Positions 62,025 through 64,000 of a stretch of 64,000 nucleotides of DNA are shown piece after piece. Within the stretch, counting starts at the first letter, position 1; each line of letters starts with the position of its first letter. Made by a program: the position numbers and the translations under genes. Below the pieces are notes generated by a model, which saw only the letters and a program-made list of their open reading frames with translations, was not told the origin of the DNA and did no database searches. Origin of the DNA: Roseomonas sp. KE0001 (lineage in GTDB: Bacteria > Pseudomonadota > Alphaproteobacteria > Acetobacterales > Acetobacteraceae); contig NZ_RCVQ01000003.1 in the NCBI RefSeq assembly GCF_016107285.1, forward strand, positions 186,001-250,000. The letters run 5' to 3'.

Positions 62025-63080
62025 ATGAAGGCCGGCGGTTTTCTTCCCGTCCTGCTGGGACTCGGGGCGGTTGTGCTGGTGCTCGCCGGGCTTTGGGCGG
62101 CGGCGTCCCTGATGGCGCCGCTGACCGTCGCCCTGTTCATCATCGCATCGGTCGTCCCGTGGCAGCGGCAGCTGGAACGCATCCTGCCGCGCCCGCTGGC
62201 GATGCTGCTGATGCTGCTGGCCATCGTGACCGTCGTGGGCGCTTTCGGCAGCCTCGCCGTCTGGGCCGTCAACCGCGCCGGTCACTGGCTGGTCGAGAAC
62301 AGCGCCAGCATCCTGGCCCTCTACGCGGCGGCGACGGCCATGCTCGACGCCCAGGGGCTGGACACGGCCGCCGCCCTGGCCGGGCAGCTCGATGTCTCCA
62401 TGATGCTGCGCACCGCGCGCAGCCTGGCGGCCTATCTGCAAGGCTTCATCAGCTTCATGATGCTGATGCTGATCTTCATCATCCTGGGCCTGCCGGAGGC
62501 GGGGCCGGTGGCGCGCCGGCTGGAGGCGCTGGGGCCGGAGGGCCATGGCGGCCGGGCGTTGCGCGTCGCCAGGTCGACCTCGCGGAAGTTCCAGCACTAC
62601 CTGCTGGTCCGCACGGTGATGAGCCTGGCGACAGGCCTCTGTGTCTATGGCATCGCACTGCTGTTTCATCTGGAACTGGCCCTGGAATGGGGTGTGCTCG
62701 CCTTCGTGCTGAACTACCTCCCCTTCATCGGCCCCCTGGTCGCGACGATCCTGCCGGCGCTGCTCGCCGGGGTGCAGTTCGGGGCCCTGACGCCGGCGGT
62801 CGGTGTCATGCTCGTCATGATCCTCACGCAGAATCTCATCGGCACCTATGTGGAACCGCGCGTGGCGGGCAACGCGCTGGCGATCTCGCCCTTCCTCATT
62901 CTGCTGGCGGTCTTCTTCTGGAGCTTCCTGTGGGGCATTGCCGGCGCCTTCATCGGCGTGCCGATCGCCATCGCCATCATGGAAGCCTGTGGCGCCTATC
63001 CCCGTACCCGCTGGGTCGCGGCCCTGCTTTCCGCCGCATCCTCCGATCCGGTGCCGCGCCGGGCTTCCGGGGAATCATGA
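62025..63080 (+). CDS. AI-2E family transporter (PerM-like)
   Basis: A 351-residue inner-membrane protein with about eight helices. The C-terminal half has the family pattern VLAFVLNYLPFIGPLVATILPALLAG, the QNLIGTYVEPRVAGNALAISPFLILLAVFFW segment and GIAGAFIGVPIAIAIMEAC in parts. Members export autoinducer-2, Na+ or other solutes; the name does not prove AI-2 transport. It is 32 bp after the LpxR-like gene and could be cotranscribed. Confidence 0.88.
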   Translation: MKAGGFLPVLLGLGAVVLVLAGLWAAASLMAPLTVALFIIASVVPWQRQLERILPRPLAMLLMLLAIVTVVGAFGSLAVWAVNRAGHWLVENSASILALYAAATAMLDAQGLDTAAALAGQLDVSMMLRTARSLAAYLQGFISFMMLMLIFIILGLPEAGPVARRLEALGPEGHGGRALRVARSTSRKFQHYLLVRTVMSLATGLCVYGIALLFHLELALEWGVLAFVLNYLPFIGPLVATILPALLAGVQFGALTPAVGVMLVMILTQNLIGTYVEPRVAGNALAISPFLILLAVFFWSFLWGIAGAFIGVPIAIAIMEACGAYPRTRWVAALLSAASSDPVPRRASGES

Positions 63081-63081
63081 A

Positions 63082-63112
63082 GGGGCGGGCGCCATGCCCT
63101 GGCGCCCGCCCC
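63082..63112. terminator. Bidirectional hairpin between AI-2E and MFS genes
   Basis: Arms GGGGCGGGCGCC (63082-63093) and GGCGCCCGCCCC (63101-63112) are perfectly complementary over 12 bp with a 7-nt loop. No clear T-run follows. It lies between convergent stops. Confidence 0.7.
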
Positions 63113-63141
63113 CTGACCGATGTGTCTGACGAAGACGGGCG

Positions 63142-64000
63142 CTACCGGACCGCCTCGGGATCCGGCGGGATGTTGCCCGGACGATAGTTGGGCAGGCCGC
63201 CGGAGGGGATGATGGCGATGAGCGCCAGGCCGGCCATGATCAGCAGGCCGATCTTGAGGGCCCGCAACCGGGCCTCGGTGTTGATCCGCACCGCCTCGGC
63301 CACCTGCTCGGGCGAGGCCGTCGTGTTGCTGAGCACGGCCTGCAGGCGGTCGTTGCTGACGAAGTTGATGTTGTCGAGATTGACCTGGGCGCGCAGCTCC
63401 TCGGTCAGCACCGGGCTGGCCGTGACCCTGCCGAGGACGGCGCTGCTCAACAGGCCGACCACGAGCGCCCCGGCGACGGCGGTGCCCACGGCGGAAGCCA
63501 GGTTCTGCGTGGTGCCCCGCAGCGAGCCGACATCGCTGGCCAGTTCCTTGGGCGAGGCGGTGACCAGCACGTTGAACAGCAGGGTGACAAGCGCGCCCTG
63601 GCCGATGCCGAAGAGGATCAGCCCGAGCAGGACAGGCCACTCGTTCCAGTCGTTGCGCACGACGAAGGCCAGCCAGAGCAGGGCCACGGTGCAGATGACG
63701 AAGCTGCACCGCGCGATCAGCCGCGGCGTCATCTTGTCGTAGAGATTGACGACCAGCATGGCGGTGAAGAAGACGGTCAGGTTGAAGGGCATCATGGCCA
63801 CGGCCGTGGCGATCGGCGATCGGCCCTGCACGATCTGGATATAGAGCGGCACCAGGAAGTTCAGTGCCGCCTCCAGCGCCACGACGACGAACAGGGCATA
63901 GACCGCGGAGCGCTCCTTCGGCGAATCCACGACCTCCAGCGCCAGCAGGGGCGTCCGTCCCTGCGCCCTGGCGCGGTGCGTCCAGGCCAGGAAGGCCTGG
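63142..64000 (-). CDS. MFS transporter, third (DHA2-like), partial at window edge
   Basis: The C-terminal part of a 14-helix-type drug transporter. The frame stays open to the edge with TPLLALEVVDSPKERSAVYAL, so the gene starts beyond the window. Visible parts: about six membrane segments (YALFVVVALEAALNFLVPL, MMPFNLTVFFTAMLVV, VLLGLILFGIGQGALVTLL), a GTTQNLASAVGTAVAGAL motif and a long loop (residues NLDNINFVSNDRLQAVLSNT) before the last helix. The substrate is unknown. The GTG at 63930 is only an internal codon. Confidence 0.85.
   Translation of the reverse strand, partial: QAFLAWTHRARAQGRTPLLALEVVDSPKERSAVYALFVVVALEAALNFLVPLYIQIVQGRSPIATAVAMMPFNLTVFFTAMLVVNLYDKMTPRLIARCSFVICTVALLWLAFVVRNDWNEWPVLLGLILFGIGQGALVTLLFNVLVTASPKELASDVGSLRGTTQNLASAVGTAVAGALVVGLLSSAVLGRVTASPVLTEELRAQVNLDNINFVSNDRLQAVLSNTTASPEQVAEAVRINTEARLRALKIGLLIMAGLALIAIIPSGGLPNYRPGNIPPDPEAVR

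Overview
The window comes from a GC-rich alphaproteobacterium. Gene order (rplU-rpmA, obgE-proB, proA-nadD-rsfS-rlmH, DUF374-waaA), the expansion of orphan Bug/TctC-type binding proteins and the overall base composition fit the Acetobacteraceae, most likely Roseomonas or a close relative. This placement is an inference from protein features; no 16S gene is present.

Region 1 (85-10845) is chromosomal housekeeping, almost all on the minus strand: lipid A core (waaA, a DUF374 acyltransferase), ribosome maintenance (rlmH, rsfS), NAD synthesis (nadD), proline synthesis (proA, proB) with an unusual alpha/beta hydrolase between them, the GTPase obgE, and rplU-rpmA with their own promoter and terminator. 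A tRNA-Ser(CGA) closes the block. Two genes have odd starts: rlmH seems to begin at CTG, and rsfS is in frame with a 277-codon Lys/Ala/Pro/Thr-rich stretch that begins at an ATA codon behind a strong Shine-Dalgarno sequence.

Region 2 (10949-35040) is a 22.4-kb segment between two apparently identical 838-bp IS6-family elements in the same orientation. It carries a CoA-thioester catabolic island: two AMP-forming acid-CoA ligases, an ADP-forming CoA ligase, a CaiB-type CoA transferase, an acyl-CoA dehydrogenase, an enoyl-CoA hydratase, three SDRs, an Fe-ADH/maleylacetate-reductase-like enzyme, a nitronate-monooxygenase-like flavoprotein, a DUF35 protein paired with a thiolase-fold protein lacking the catalytic Cys, four orphan tripartite-tricarboxylate binding proteins, and IclR and TetR regulators. 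A shared promoter/operator architecture at three promoters points to one TetR regulon. A separate double palindrome sits in the divergent promoter near 15.84 kb. The substrate is unknown; the gene set suggests an alicyclic or branched carboxylic acid with aldol-type side-chain or ring cleavage.

Region 3 (35067-41899) holds a PHB-depolymerase-like esterase, a ribbon-helix-helix regulator with a palindromic operator, a 2-keto-4-pentenoate hydratase-like protein, a MocR regulator, a DUF983 protein, two unrecognised genes and a chimeric fragment of trans-aconitate methyltransferase.

Region 4 (42051-52170) is a divergent sugar locus: FGGY pentulose kinase and DeoR-type repressor on the minus strand; deoC, sugar-binding protein, ABC ATPase, two permeases, a DUF4432 epimerase-like protein and ribokinase on the plus strand. 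A perfect 18-bp palindrome overlaps the promoter between them. The set fits uptake of deoxyribose or a related pentose, its phosphorylation, and cleavage by deoxyribose-phosphate aldolase.

Region 5 (52288-64000) carries envelope and stress functions: a DUF4394 protein, an OmpA-like lipoprotein, a proline-rich membrane protein, an ECF sigma/anti-sigma pair, three MFS transporters (the last cut by the window edge), UPF0114, LpxR-like lipid A 3'-O-deacylase and an AI-2E-family permease. Strong hairpins separate the convergent pairs.
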